A stretch of 64,000 bases of DNA from CAISIP01 sp031396205 (GTDB taxonomy: Bacteria > Pseudomonadota > Gammaproteobacteria > Burkholderiales > Burkholderiaceae_C): assembly GCA_031396205.1 (NCBI GenBank), contig JANNKH010000117.1, forward strand, positions 44,280 to 108,279, written 5' to 3'. Each line of letters begins with the position of its first letter. Positions within the stretch are counted from its first letter, which is position 1. Positions 35,732 through 44,344 of this stretch are shown here, piece by piece. The position numbers and the translations under genes were made by a program. The notes beneath the pieces were generated by a model, which did not search any database, had not been told where the DNA came from, and saw only the letters and a program-made list of their open reading frames with translations.

Positions 35732-37831
35732 ATGACCACTCCTCAGACAATGGCCAACGCGATTCGCGCGCTGGCAATGGACGCCGTGCAGCAAGCCAAT
35801 TCCGGGCACCCGGGCGCGCCCATGGGCATGGCGGAAATGGCGGTCGCACTGTGGGGCCCCCAGATCGCGGACGATCTACCCGCCGGCCATTTCAAACACA
35901 ATCCCGCCAACCCGCTTTGGTTCGACCGCGACCGCTTCGTTTTGTCCAACGGACATGCATCGATGCTGCTATATGCGCTGCTGCACTTGAGCGGATACGA
36001 CTTGCCGATGGCCGAGTTGAAAAACTTTCGCCAGTTGCACAGCAAGACACCGGGTCATCCTGAAACGGGCCTGACCCCCGGCGTGGAGACCACGACCGGC
36101 CCGCTGGGCCAGGGATTCGCCAATGCCGTGGGCATGGCGTTGGCCGAAAAAATGCTGGCCGCCGAATTCAACCGCGAGAACCATGCGATCGTCGACCATC
36201 ACACCTATGTGTTCATGGGTGACGGCTGCATGATGGAGGGCATCAGCCACGAGGCCGCGGCCCTGGCCGGCGCCTGGAAGCTCGACAAGCTGGTGGCGAT
36301 GTATGACGACAACGGTATTTCCATCGACGGCCAGGTCACGCCCTGGTTCGTCGACAACACCGCCCTGCGCTTCGTCGCCTATGGCTGGAACGTGATCGGC
36401 CCGCTCGACGGCCATGAGGCGGCTGGCGTGTCCAAGGCGATTGCCGATGCACGTGCGCAAGGCGAGCGCCCGACCCTGATCATCTGCAAGACGCGCATCG
36501 GCCAGGGCAGCCCGAACCGCAGCAATACCGCCAAGGCGCATGGCGAGCCGCTGGGTGCCGACGAAGTTGCGCTGACGCGCGCGGCGCTTGGTTGGAGCGA
36601 ACCACCATTTGCCATACCAGCGAGCGTTTATGCCGCCTGGGATGCAAAGGCTCCCGGCAAGATCGCCGAGTCGGCATGGGACAAACGATTTGCCGCCTAC
36701 ACGGCAGCGTATCCTGAACTCGCTGGCGAACTGGCGCGGCGCATGCGCGGTGAGCTGCCGCGCGGGTTCGCACAAACAGCGGTTGACGCGGTGATCGGCG
36801 CGCACCACAAGGCGGAAACAGTTGCCAGCCGCAAGGCGTCCCAGCTCGCCCTGGAAGCGTTTACGGCGGCGCTGCCGGAAATGCTGGGCGGGTCCGCCGA
36901 CCTGACCGGCTCGAACCTGACCAACACCAAGAATACGCCCAGCCTGAGATTCGACCTGGAAGGCAAGGTCGTACAAACGCCCGACGCGGATGGCGCGCTG
37001 CATGGCGGTCGCCACATCAACTATGGCGTACGCGAATTCGGTATGGCTGCGGTGATGAACGGCATTGCGCTGCACGGCGGCCATATTCCTTACGGTGGCA
37101 CCTTCCTGACCTTCAGCGATTACAGCCGCAATGCGATCCGCATGGCGGCGTTGATGAAGCTGCGCGTAGTACATGTGTTCACCCACGACAGTATCGGCCT
37201 GGGCGAGGACGGCCCGACCCACCAGTCGGTCGAACACGCGGCCGCGTTGCGCCTGATTCCCAACCTGGATGTCTGGCGTCCGGGTGATACCGCCGAGACC
37301 GCGGTGGCCTGGGCTGTGGCATTGCAAAACCGCAGCAAGCCCACCGCCTTGTTGCTGAGCCGCCAGAACATCAGTTATGCGCCCAAGGGGCACTGTCCGG
37401 CGGCCCCGGATGCGGCCGGCCTGGATGCGATCAACAAGGGGGCCTATGTGCTGGCAGAACCCTCGGAAGTAGGCTTGCGCCGACGCGCGCAGGCGGTGAT
37501 CATCGCCACCGGCTCCGAGGTGCAACTGGCGCTCAAGGCGCAGGAGCTGCTGGCCAAGCGCAAGATCGCGGTGCGGGTGGTGTCCATGCCCAGCACGACT
37601 ACATTCGACCGGCAGTCAACTACCTACAAGAATCAGGTGTTGCCGGCGGGCCTGCCGCGGATCGCGGTGGAAATGGGTGTCACCGACGGCTGGTGGAAAT
37701 ACGGCTGCGCAGCCGTCGTGGGCATCGACAGCTATGGCGAGTCGGCGCCAGCGCCGGTGTTGTTCAAGCACTTTGGCTTTACGCCGGAGAACGTCGCCGA
37801 CACGGTGCAAAAGGCGCTGTCCAAACGCTGA
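35732..37831 (+). CDS. tkt: Transketolase
   Basis: A 699-residue thiamine-diphosphate enzyme of the pentose-phosphate and Calvin pathways. Visible: SGHPGAPMGMAEMAVALW, the ThDP motif GDGCMMEGISHEAAALAGAWKLDKLVAMYDDN-type block (about 155-185), GTFLTFSDYSRNAIRMAALM and DSIGLGEDGPTHQSVEH in the pyrimidine domain, and a C-terminal domain with IIATGSEVQLAL. Start at 35732 gives MTTPQTMANAIRALAMDAV; the ATG at 35750 is an alternative. A -10-like TAAAAT at 35676-35681 is seen upstream. gap follows after 48 bp, so both may be co-expressed. Confidence 0.95.
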   Translation: MTTPQTMANAIRALAMDAVQQANSGHPGAPMGMAEMAVALWGPQIADDLPAGHFKHNPANPLWFDRDRFVLSNGHASMLLYALLHLSGYDLPMAELKNFRQLHSKTPGHPETGLTPGVETTTGPLGQGFANAVGMALAEKMLAAEFNRENHAIVDHHTYVFMGDGCMMEGISHEAAALAGAWKLDKLVAMYDDNGISIDGQVTPWFVDNTALRFVAYGWNVIGPLDGHEAAGVSKAIADARAQGERPTLIICKTRIGQGSPNRSNTAKAHGEPLGADEVALTRAALGWSEPPFAIPASVYAAWDAKAPGKIAESAWDKRFAAYTAAYPELAGELARRMRGELPRGFAQTAVDAVIGAHHKAETVASRKASQLALEAFTAALPEMLGGSADLTGSNLTNTKNTPSLRFDLEGKVVQTPDADGALHGGRHINYGVREFGMAAVMNGIALHGGHIPYGGTFLTFSDYSRNAIRMAALMKLRVVHVFTHDSIGLGEDGPTHQSVEHAAALRLIPNLDVWRPGDTAETAVAWAVALQNRSKPTALLLSRQNISYAPKGHCPAAPDAAGLDAINKGAYVLAEPSEVGLRRRAQAVIIATGSEVQLALKAQELLAKRKIAVRVVSMPSTTTFDRQSTTYKNQVLPAGLPRIAVEMGVTDGWWKYGCAAVVGIDSYGESAPAPVLFKHFGFTPENVADTVQKALSKR

Positions 37832-37879
37832 ACGGCAAGCAGAGAGGCGATCGAGTTTCAATCAAAGGAGGTACAGGAT

Positions 37880-38881
37880 ATGGCTATCAAGATCGGTATC
37901 AACGGCTTCGGCCGGATTGGGCGCATGGTGTTTCGTGCGGCCGTGCAGAACTTCGAGGACATCGAGGTCGTCGGCATCAACGACCTGCTCGAGCCCGACT
38001 ACCTGGCCTACATGCTGACGCACGATTCGGTACATGGCCGCTTCAAGGGCGACGTGTCGGTGGACGGCAACACGCTGGTGGTCAATGGCCGCAGGATCCG
38101 CCTGACCGCAGTCAAGGATCCGGCCGAGCTCAAGTGGGGCGAGGTGGGGGCCGAGGTGGTCATCGAATCGACCGGCCTGTTCCTGACCAAGGAAACGGCG
38201 CAGAAGCACATCGACGCCGGCGCGAAAAAAGTGATCATGTCTGCGCCCAGCAAGGACGACACCCCGATGTTCGTCTACGGCGTCAACGACAAGACCTACA
38301 AGGGCGAGGCGATCATCTCCAACGCCTCGTGCACCACCAATTGCCTGGCACCGGTGGCCAAGGTACTGCACGACAACTGGGGCGTCAAGCGTGGCCTGAT
38401 GACCACGGTGCATGCAGCGACAGCGACCCAGAAAACCGTCGACGGACCGTCGAACAAGGACTGGCGTGGCGGCCGCGGCATTCTGGAGAACATCATACCG
38501 TCGAGCACGGGCGCGGCCAAGGCCGTTGGGGTTGTCATTCCGGAGCTGAACAAGAAACTCACCGGCATGTCGTTCAGGGTGCCGACCTCGGACGTGTCGG
38601 TGGTGGACCTGACCGTCGAGTTGTCCAGGGAGGCAACCTACGCCGAGATTTGCGCCGCCATGAAGAAGGCCTCCGAGGGCAGCATGAAAGGCGTGATGGG
38701 TTACACCGAGGACAAGGTGGTGTCGACCGATTTCCGCGGCGAGAGCTGCACGTCGGTGTTCGATGCTGACGCGGGCATGGCACTGGACAGCACCTTCGTC
38801 AAGGTGGTGTCCTGGTACGACAACGAATGGGGCTATTCCTGCAAGGTGCTCGAGATGGCGCGGGTGATCGCCGCCAAGTAG
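37880..38881 (+). CDS. gap: Glyceraldehyde-3-phosphate dehydrogenase, type I
   Basis: A 333-residue glycolytic enzyme converting glyceraldehyde-3-phosphate, phosphate and NAD to 1,3-bisphosphoglycerate. NAD-binding GINGFGRIGR at residues 7-16, catalytic Cys in SNASCTTNCLAP (about 151), WRGGRGILENIIPSSTGAAK and the C-terminal SWYDNEWGYSCKV. A strong ribosome-binding site AAAGGAGG (37864-37871) lies 8 bp before the ATG. The low-numbered residue after GINDL indicates an NAD preference, but this is only inferred. Downstream of transketolase on the same strand. Confidence 0.97.
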   Translation: MAIKIGINGFGRIGRMVFRAAVQNFEDIEVVGINDLLEPDYLAYMLTHDSVHGRFKGDVSVDGNTLVVNGRRIRLTAVKDPAELKWGEVGAEVVIESTGLFLTKETAQKHIDAGAKKVIMSAPSKDDTPMFVYGVNDKTYKGEAIISNASCTTNCLAPVAKVLHDNWGVKRGLMTTVHAATATQKTVDGPSNKDWRGGRGILENIIPSSTGAAKAVGVVIPELNKKLTGMSFRVPTSDVSVVDLTVELSREATYAEICAAMKKASEGSMKGVMGYTEDKVVSTDFRGESCTSVFDADAGMALDSTFVKVVSWYDNEWGYSCKVLEMARVIAAK

Positions 38882-39039
38882 CACCCGACGCCACGCACGA
38901 CGCGGACGCGGGTCGTGCGCGTGCGTCGCGCGTCGCGCGGGCTTGCGCATGCGAGACACACGGGGTCGCAATCGGGCCCGCTCGCCGCGGGTAATGCAAC
39001 CGCACAATACAGCGAACAACGGGCGCTCGCCACTCCATC

Positions 39040-39951
39040 GTGAACCCAGCCGATCCTGTCCGCGGAATCTGGTTCCTGTGCGCGGGTGTGTTCGTCTTTT
39101 CCCTGCAAGATGCGGTTGTCAAGCAGGTCAGCGGTGACTATCCGCTGACGCAGGTGGTCTGCATCCGGTCCCTTGTGGCGATTCCGATCCTGCTGGTGAT
39201 GGTGCAGTTCGAAGCCGGGTGGCGCAGCATTTTTTCCAGCGAGTTCCGCTTGCTGACGGCGCGCGCCGGCATCATGTTTGCGTCCTATACCGCCTACTAC
39301 ATGGCGTTTCCGGCGATGAACCTGGCGTATGCAGTTGCGCTGTATTTCACAGTGCCGCTGTTCGTGACCTCGCTGGCTGGGCCTGTGCTGGGCGAGCGCA
39401 TCAGCGTCAAGGCATGGGCGGCGCTGGGGGTTGGATTCGGCGGAGTGCTGGTGATCCTGCAGCCCGGCAGCGGACTGTTCGAGTGGGCCGCGCTGCTGTC
39501 ATTGCTGGCGGCGCTGATGTACGCGACGTCGATGCTGATGGCCCGGCGCATCGGTACCGCACAGCCGGCCTCGGTGATGGCGTTCTACCAGAACTGGGTG
39601 TTCCTGGCCGGCGCATCGGTCATTGCCGCGTGCACACATTGGCTGGACATCGAAGACGCCGGCCACCCCAGCGTGTCCTTCCTGGTGCGGCCATGGGTAT
39701 GGCCCAGCGCCGCAGACGCGCTGCTGATCGCCTCCTGCGGCGTCATCGCATCGGCTGGCATGTTGTTGTTGACCAACGCCTACCGCATCAGTCCGGCCAA
39801 TCGGGTCACCCCGTTCGAATACACGGGTATCGTGTGGGCGCCACTGTGGGGGTTTCTGTTTTTCGGCGAAGTTCCACGGTGGACCACCGTAGCGGGTGCA
39901 TTACTGATTACCGCAGCGGGGATGTTTACGCTGCGGGAGGCGCGCAAATAG
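39040..39951 (+). CDS. EamA/DMT-family transporter
   Basis: A 303-residue inner-membrane protein with ten predicted hydrophobic helices in two EamA repeats (about 8-140 and 155-295). Phrases such as FVFSLQDAVVKQVSGDYPLTQVV, AYYMAFPAMNLAYAVALYFTVPLFV and YTGIVWAPLWGFLFFGEVP are typical of the drug/metabolite transporter superfamily. Start codon is GTG at 39040 (MNPADPVRGIW). Substrate unknown. It is 158 bp downstream of gap and probably has its own promoter; a tandem repeat follows. Confidence 0.87.
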   Translation: MNPADPVRGIWFLCAGVFVFSLQDAVVKQVSGDYPLTQVVCIRSLVAIPILLVMVQFEAGWRSIFSSEFRLLTARAGIMFASYTAYYMAFPAMNLAYAVALYFTVPLFVTSLAGPVLGERISVKAWAALGVGFGGVLVILQPGSGLFEWAALLSLLAALMYATSMLMARRIGTAQPASVMAFYQNWVFLAGASVIAACTHWLDIEDAGHPSVSFLVRPWVWPSAADALLIASCGVIASAGMLLLTNAYRISPANRVTPFEYTGIVWAPLWGFLFFGEVPRWTTVAGALLITAAGMFTLREARK

Positions 39952-39982
39952 CGTCACGCTGCCCGGCCACCAGGGCATCAGC

Positions 39983-40030
39983 GCGTTTGGGCGTTTGGGC
40001 GTTTGGGCGTTTGGGCGTTTGGGCGTTTGG
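39983..40030. repeat. Tandem repeat, six perfect copies of an 8-bp unit
   Basis: GCGTTTGG is repeated six times without a mismatch (48 bp), 31 bp after the EamA stop codon and 91 bp before the HD gene. Such a perfect microsatellite is prone to slippage and may vary between strains. It sits in an intergenic region, so a length change could alter spacing upstream of the HD gene rather than reading frame. Confidence 0.95.
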
Positions 40031-40121
40031 GCAAGGCTGATACATTGGCTGGATTGGTCCACGGCGGGAGCGCTTTTCGTTGCCAAGCGAGCCAGGCGTG
40101 CCAATCGGCCAGGACAACGGA

Positions 40122-40682
40122 ATGAACACCATGAACGTGATGAACGACATCCGCGCGGCTTTCGCCCGGCGCGGACACGAGGAATATGGAGAAGGCGTGA
40201 GCCAGCTGGAACACGCCATCCAGTGCGCCGCATTCGCGCAGCGCGACGGCGCAAGCCCGTCGTTGGTGGCGGCAGCCTACCTGCACGATATCGGCCATTT
40301 GCTGCACGACCTGCCGCAGGACATTGCCGACTCTGGCGTGGACACGCAGCACGAGTCCACCGGCTCGGCCTGGCTGTCGCAGTTTTTTGCCCCAGAGGTC
40401 TCCGAGCCGGTGCGCATGCATGTGGCGGCCAAGCGCTACCTGGCGGCGACCGAGATCGGCTATCTCGACCTACTGTCGGACGCATCCAAGCTGTCGCTCC
40501 GGCTACAGGGTGGTCCGATGACACCCGTCCAAGTCCGCGCCTTCGAAGCCGAAGCCCATTTCACCGATGCGATCCGGCTGCGGCGTTGGGACGAGGAAGG
40601 CAAGATCGTTGGCTACCAGGGGCCGTCGGCCGCGCATTTTGAGGCCATCGTGCTGACTTGCCTGGGCTCGGATCAAGTGTGA
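40122..40682 (+). CDS. Phosphonate-degradation-associated HD-domain oxygenase (PhnZ-like)
   Basis: A 186-residue HD-domain protein of the group associated with phosphonate breakdown. Possible di-iron ligands are His31 (QLEHAIQ), His55-Asp56 (LHDIGH), His77 (DTQHES), His100 (RMHVAAKRY) and Asp149 (HFTDAIRL). This matches the pattern in PhnZ, which oxidatively cleaves 1-hydroxy-2-aminoethylphosphonate to glycine and phosphate. The preceding Tyr-Gly-Glu (EEYGEGVSQLEH) also fits. Start at 40122 has AGGA at 40111-40114; a TTG upstream is unsupported. The AEP importer phnS2T2U2 in the same window strengthens the call; a hydroxylase partner is not adjacent. Confidence 0.83.
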   Translation: MNTMNVMNDIRAAFARRGHEEYGEGVSQLEHAIQCAAFAQRDGASPSLVAAAYLHDIGHLLHDLPQDIADSGVDTQHESTGSAWLSQFFAPEVSEPVRMHVAAKRYLAATEIGYLDLLSDASKLSLRLQGGPMTPVQVRAFEAEAHFTDAIRLRRWDEEGKIVGYQGPSAAHFEAIVLTCLGSDQV

Positions 40683-40759
40683 CGCTAACCTGGCCGATTG
40701 ACGCACCGGCCGATTTGTCCAGCACTGCGAGGTCTGCATCGTGACGGAATCTTCCCGTT

Positions 40760-41284
40760 TCAAACCCGCAACCCGGAGACACGCTCTGTCGTAGCCTGTC
40801 GCTCTGCATCATCCAGGAAGTGCGTATTCTTGATGCGCAGCGCCAGTGTCGGCAAAGTCATCATGCCGGCGCCGATTCCGGCGCGCACCCAGCGCAGATC
40901 ACGCGGCTCACCGCGGGCCAGTTTGGAAATGGCCGCATCGTGCGGTTCCAGAAAATGCGCACGCAGGCCATCGTGCTCGACCGCGATGAGTCGGCTTTCC
41001 CAGCCATCTGGCAGCGTCGGCAGCTTGGGCGAAACCGGATCCAGGTAGATACCATGTTGCATGTGGAATGGGCTTCCCTCTCCCAATTCGCATTGCAAGT
41101 CGAATACTCGCGGTGGATCGGCGCGCGTGTAGCAGTCAGCGTCGATCGACATGGTCATGTCGGTCGGAAGCACCGTCACCTGTTCCATACCCAGAATGGA
41201 CAGGCTGCCCACCACTACATACTCGGTGTCGCCGCAAGCGACGCGGGCCGCCTCCAACAGTGTCCACAGCGTGGCAATGTTCAC
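40760..41284 (-). CDS. DUF6036-like nucleotidyltransferase, candidate toxin
   Basis: A 174-residue protein that resembles DUF6036-type nucleotidyltransferases. The motif VVVGSLSILG (Gly26-Ser27) is followed by LPTDMTMSIDADCY; the acidic pair is degenerate (Asp42-x-Thr44), with a second pair Asp48-x-Asp50. HFLEPHDAAISKLARGEPRD (about residues 120-140) is the conserved helix pattern of the family. The start is GTG at 41284, overlapping the stop of the upstream antitoxin-like gene (GTGA at 41281-41284). This coupling, and the small size, suggest a toxin-antitoxin or defence pair. Activity is not established. Confidence 0.65.
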   Translation of the reverse strand: MNIATLWTLLEAARVACGDTEYVVVGSLSILGMEQVTVLPTDMTMSIDADCYTRADPPRVFDLQCELGEGSPFHMQHGIYLDPVSPKLPTLPDGWESRLIAVEHDGLRAHFLEPHDAAISKLARGEPRDLRWVRAGIGAGMMTLPTLALRIKNTHFLDDAERQATTERVSGLRV

Positions 41285-41748
41285 GCGCTGTCCAGGTTTG
41301 CGGCGCTGCCACGAAAAGGCGAGTTTTGTCGCATGGCATTGCCCCAACCGTCCGCGTCGCCACACATCGCTTGCGCGAGTTCCCGCACGTCGAGTGCGAG
41401 CCATTGGCGCCAACGATCGACGTAGCCCTTGCTGCACAGATTCTGGTCCTGCCAGCGCTGTACTACGGCTTCGGCGCGGGCCAACACTTCAACGCGGCCA
41501 GCATCTTCCATGCACAACAGATCGATGGCCAGCCGCTGGTGCCACATCAGTCGACGTTGCTCCGTCTGGGCTTGGGCAAGACGCGCGGCCCGGCGCTCAT
41601 CGTGCTGTGCCAGCACGTCCAGCAGCTTTGGCGACACCAGGCCGGCAACTGTCTTGCGGTGCCGCTCGATCCGCACCGGCCCCTGGGCACACAAGGCCAA
41701 GGCCTCGCCGAAGCTTTGTTTCGCGAACGATGCGGAGATGGATTGCAT
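41281..41748 (-). CDS. Phd/YefM-like antitoxin with C-terminal extension
   Basis: A 155-residue protein. Its first ~45 residues (SFAKQSFGEALALCAQGPVRIERHRKTVAGLVSP) match the Phd/YefM antitoxin DNA-binding fold, in which a strand-helix pattern SATEAR..FSELLDRA..GPV.ITRRGK..AVLVS is typical. The remaining ~110 residues are helical and Arg/Ala/Gln-rich and not part of canonical Phd (about 75-90 residues). First gene of a two-gene unit with the nucleotidyltransferase. Direct repeats at its promoter (41759-41785) fit autoregulation. Confidence 0.65.
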   Translation of the reverse strand: MQSISASFAKQSFGEALALCAQGPVRIERHRKTVAGLVSPKLLDVLAQHDERRAARLAQAQTEQRRLMWHQRLAIDLLCMEDAGRVEVLARAEAVVQRWQDQNLCSKGYVDRWRQWLALDVRELAQAMCGDADGWGNAMRQNSPFRGSAANLDSA

Positions 41749-41754
41749 TCGCGA

Positions 41755-41785
41755 ATTTTAGACAATAATTATAAAATAGACAATA
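41755..41785 (-). promoter_or_regulatory. AT-rich promoter with direct repeats upstream of the antitoxin gene
   Basis: The 9-mer TAGACAATA occurs twice (41759-41767 and 41777-41785). Reading leftward, TTGTCT (rc of 41778-41783) and TAAAAT (rc of 41755-41760) form -35 and -10 boxes with 17-bp spacing; a second -10 TATAAT is at 41768-41773. With the first pair, transcription would start at about the ATG (41748), giving a leaderless mRNA. The repeats overlapping the boxes would suit autoregulation. This AT-rich patch contrasts with the surrounding high-GC DNA. Confidence 0.55.
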
Positions 41786-41860
41786 TTTTCGCTCTCAAAT
41801 TCTGACCGACTGAGAGCGGCTGCGGGAGCAATGTCTGCGCTGGCGGATGTCGTCGCTTGC

Positions 41861-42976
41861 TCACCGCAGCAGGGTATCGGCGTTGACATAGTCGTATCCC
41901 AAATCCCGAGCAACCGCCTCGTAGGTTACCTTGCCTTGCGCCACGTTCAAACCGCGACGCAGGTGTTCGTCGTCTTTCAACGCCTGTTTCCAGCCCTTGT
42001 CAGCTAGCGCCAGCGCATGCCCGATCGTTGCGTTGTTCAGTGCAAATGTCGAGGTGCGTGCCACGGCGCCAGGCATATTGGCCACGCAGTAATGCACCAC
42101 GCCATCGACGACAAAAGTGGGATCGTCATGGGTCGTGGCATGCGACGTCTCGAAGCAACCGCCCTGGTCGATCGCCACGTCGACCACGACGGCACCCTTT
42201 TTCATCGCGCCAATCATCTGGCGTGTCACCAGTTTCGGCGCGGCAGCGCCCGGGATCAGCACGCCGCCCACCACCAGTTCCGCGTCCAGCACCGCATCCT
42301 CGAGGTTCTGGGCGTTGGAATACAGGGTATGGATGCGGTTGCCGAACACCAGATCGAGTTGGCGCAACCGGTCGACGTTCTTGTCGAGCACGGTAACCCG
42401 GGCCCCCATGCCCACGGCGACCTGCAGTGCGTGGGAGCCCACTACACCAGCACCAATGATGACCACGTGCGCCGCCGGCACGCCGGGAACGCCACCGAGC
42501 AATACGCCCATGCCACCCTTGGATTTTTCCAGATGCGCCGCGCCGGCCTGCACAGCCATACGGCCGGCTACTTCACTCATCGGTGCCAGCAGTGGCAGTC
42601 CGCCGGCCGGGCCGGTAATGGTTTCGAAGGCAATGCAGACGGCGCCGGACTTGACCAGGGCGGCCGTCTGCTGCGGATCTGGCGCCAGATGCAGATAGGT
42701 ATAGAGGATCTGGCCGGGTCGCAACATCGCACACTCCTGCGGCTGCGGCTCCTTGACCTTGACGATCATGTCGGACCTGGCAAAGACAGTTGCCGCGTCC
42801 GAGACCAATGTCGCGCCTGCCCTCTGATACCGTTCGTCATACAGGCCGATTGCCATTCCGGCTCCGGCTTGCACGAGTATCGCGTGCCCTCGTGACGTCA
42901 ACTCTCGCACGCTCGCCGGAGTCAAACCGACCCGATACTCGTGATTCTTGATTTCCTTGGGTAATCCGATGCGCAT
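41861..42976 (-). CDS. ald: Alanine dehydrogenase
   Basis: A 371-residue enzyme interconverting L-alanine and pyruvate plus ammonia with NAD. Visible: the start MRIGLPKEIKNHEYRVGLTP, catalytic Lys in IVKVKEPQ, catalytic His in YLHLAPD, the NAD motif VVIIGAGVVGSHALQVA (about 170-186) and DVAIDQGGCFET. Length and motifs fit Ald well. Monocistronic; no regulator is adjacent. The upstream region (42977-43346) should hold its promoter. Alanine is a product of amine transamination, so the enzyme would connect with the aminotransferase further right. Confidence 0.95.
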   Translation of the reverse strand: MRIGLPKEIKNHEYRVGLTPASVRELTSRGHAILVQAGAGMAIGLYDERYQRAGATLVSDAATVFARSDMIVKVKEPQPQECAMLRPGQILYTYLHLAPDPQQTAALVKSGAVCIAFETITGPAGGLPLLAPMSEVAGRMAVQAGAAHLEKSKGGMGVLLGGVPGVPAAHVVIIGAGVVGSHALQVAVGMGARVTVLDKNVDRLRQLDLVFGNRIHTLYSNAQNLEDAVLDAELVVGGVLIPGAAAPKLVTRQMIGAMKKGAVVVDVAIDQGGCFETSHATTHDDPTFVVDGVVHYCVANMPGAVARTSTFALNNATIGHALALADKGWKQALKDDEHLRRGLNVAQGKVTYEAVARDLGYDYVNADTLLR

Positions 42977-43346
42977 GGCTAGCTTCTCCGCTTGTATCTG
43001 GCAGTGCCGCCAGTGTGAGCCAAGTTGGCTTGGGCAGCACTGTCATTAACTAAAATCGAAGTGCATCTATTTTTCTTATGGAGTCGCAACTTAAATATGA
43101 CCGGACGCCTGCAATACCCGAACACAACTCGCCAGAATTCATTGCGGGGTTGACTAGCGGCGGGCCGCTCTCGGGCAAGGCCCTGGAGCGAGAATGTCGG
43201 TGTTTTTTACATGAGTTCACATTTCAGTTCTGCTAAATACGCCAAGCTATTGAACTCTAAAGACTTTTCTGAACTGGCACCTAATTTGCTTAGCGTGTTG
43301 GGTGTCACCCGATACCGGGCTGAAAATCGAATCGAAAGGGCTATCC
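42977..43346. other. Intergenic region upstream of ald and a PEP-CTERM gene
   Basis: These 370 bp lie between divergent genes. GC content falls at about 43035-43095 (including TTTTTCTTATG). A 52-codon frame from 43078 on the plus strand (MESQLKYDRTPAIPEHNSPE...) has no known relatives that I recognise and a poor ribosome-binding site. Promoters for both neighbours must lie here; AAAGGG at 43335-43340 serves the PEP-CTERM start. Confidence 0.35.
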
Positions 43347-44201
43347 ATGAAGAAGCAAAATCCGCTGCGTCTGGCAATATTGGCGATTGCACTAGGCCTA
43401 GGTACCGTTGGAGCTGCTCAGGCCGCACCGTCCTGGCAATTTACTGATAGTGGCTTAGATACCTCAGGCCCGGTAAACAATATTGCGACTTCAAGCTACA
43501 GCAATTCCGCGACGACCCTGAATATCAGTGGTGCGTACGCATCGACCATTTCCAGCAACTGGAATACGACCACATCCAACACCGGACAGTCCGCGACACT
43601 CAATTTTTACAGTGGCGGTGGACTGGGAATGAACTCCGATGGCGACACCCAACCTAACCATGCAATAGACAACAACGGAAAGACCGAGGCGGTCTTGCTT
43701 AGTTTCGGGAAGAGTGTGAAGCTGACCAGCATTGGCCTTGGCTATGTCGGCGGTGACGCAGACATTTCGCTGTTTCGTTACATTGGAACCAGCGTCCCGC
43801 CGGCCAATCTGAATACGGTGGGCGCATCATTGGCTTCGATGACAAGCGCGAGCGCTGGTTGGAGTCTGGTAGGTAATTATGCGGACCTTACCGCGGACAC
43901 CAGCAACCCGTTCAACCTGGTGAACGCAAGCGGTCTGGCTTCCAGTTGGTGGCTGATCAGTGCGTACAACTCAGCCTATGGCACTACGTCCTCAAACGGC
44001 GGCGTTTTGACCAACGCCAATGACTATTTCAAGATCTATGCGGTAGCAGCGAATTGCGCCACCACCAATGCGAATGGAACCTGCGGTGGTGGCGGCACAC
44101 CAGGAACCGGTGTACCGGAGCCTGCGTCACTCGCGCTGGTATCACTGGGAATGCTGGGAATCGCAGGCGTGCGCCGTCGCCGCTCTGGCCCGACGGTCTG
44201 A
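43347..44201 (+). CDS. PEP-CTERM exported protein
   Basis: A 284-residue exported protein. Signal peptide LRLAILAIALGLGTVGAAQA with cleavage before APSWQFTDSG; a Ser/Thr/Asn-rich middle (YSNSATTLNISGAY, WNTTTSNTGQSATLN) and a Gly-rich linker with a CATTNANGTC pair, likely a disulfide; then VPEPASLALVSLGMLGIAGV and RRRR, the PEP-CTERM sorting signal. The composition is typical of exosortase-sorted matrix or surface proteins. An XDP-like relative with 'NNNGKTEAVLLSFGKSVKLTS' resembles XrtA-associated adhesin-type proteins, but no function can be stated. Terminator follows at 44228; prsT is 4.3 kb to the right. Confidence 0.85.
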   Translation: MKKQNPLRLAILAIALGLGTVGAAQAAPSWQFTDSGLDTSGPVNNIATSSYSNSATTLNISGAYASTISSNWNTTTSNTGQSATLNFYSGGGLGMNSDGDTQPNHAIDNNGKTEAVLLSFGKSVKLTSIGLGYVGGDADISLFRYIGTSVPPANLNTVGASLASMTSASAGWSLVGNYADLTADTSNPFNLVNASGLASSWWLISAYNSAYGTTSSNGGVLTNANDYFKIYAVAANCATTNANGTCGGGGTPGTGVPEPASLALVSLGMLGIAGVRRRRSGPTV

Positions 44202-44227
44202 TACCGAAGCACTCGGATCAATAGAAG

Positions 44228-44250
44228 AAGCCGGCAGCTGCCGGCTTTTT
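44228..44250 (+). terminator. Rho-independent terminator after the PEP-CTERM gene
   Basis: AAGCCGGCAG (44228-44237) is followed directly by its reverse complement CTGCCGGCTT (44238-44247) and a run of five T (44246-44250). It would form a strong hairpin with the central bases as loop. Confidence 0.9.
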
Positions 44251-44261
44251 CTATTGTGCGT

Positions 44262-44286
44262 GGGTTTTACTACGCTGTTGGCCCAA
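44262..44286 (+). repeat. 25-bp inverted repeat, left copy
   Basis: The 25 bp here, starting GGGTTTTACTACGCTG and ending TTGGCCCAA, occur again as an exact reverse complement at 48241-48265. The pair brackets a 4-kb segment with four genes. Such a match is far beyond chance; the copies may be ends of a former mobile element or a dispersed intergenic repeat. Confidence 0.9.
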
Positions 44287-44344
44287 CGAAGCCCGTAAAC
44301 CCAATGCCCGCGCGGGTTTCCAGAGGTTTTGGAATGCCCGCAAC

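Noticed and set aside
38881..39040. Very GC-rich interval after gap as a terminator
   Set aside because: CG-rich alternating sequence (GCGTCGCGCGTCGCGCGGGC) suggests pairing, but no clean hairpin with a T run could be drawn.
43078..43236. 52-codon frame between ald and the PEP-CTERM gene as a small gene
   Set aside because: No recognisable family and no ribosome-binding site; too little evidence.
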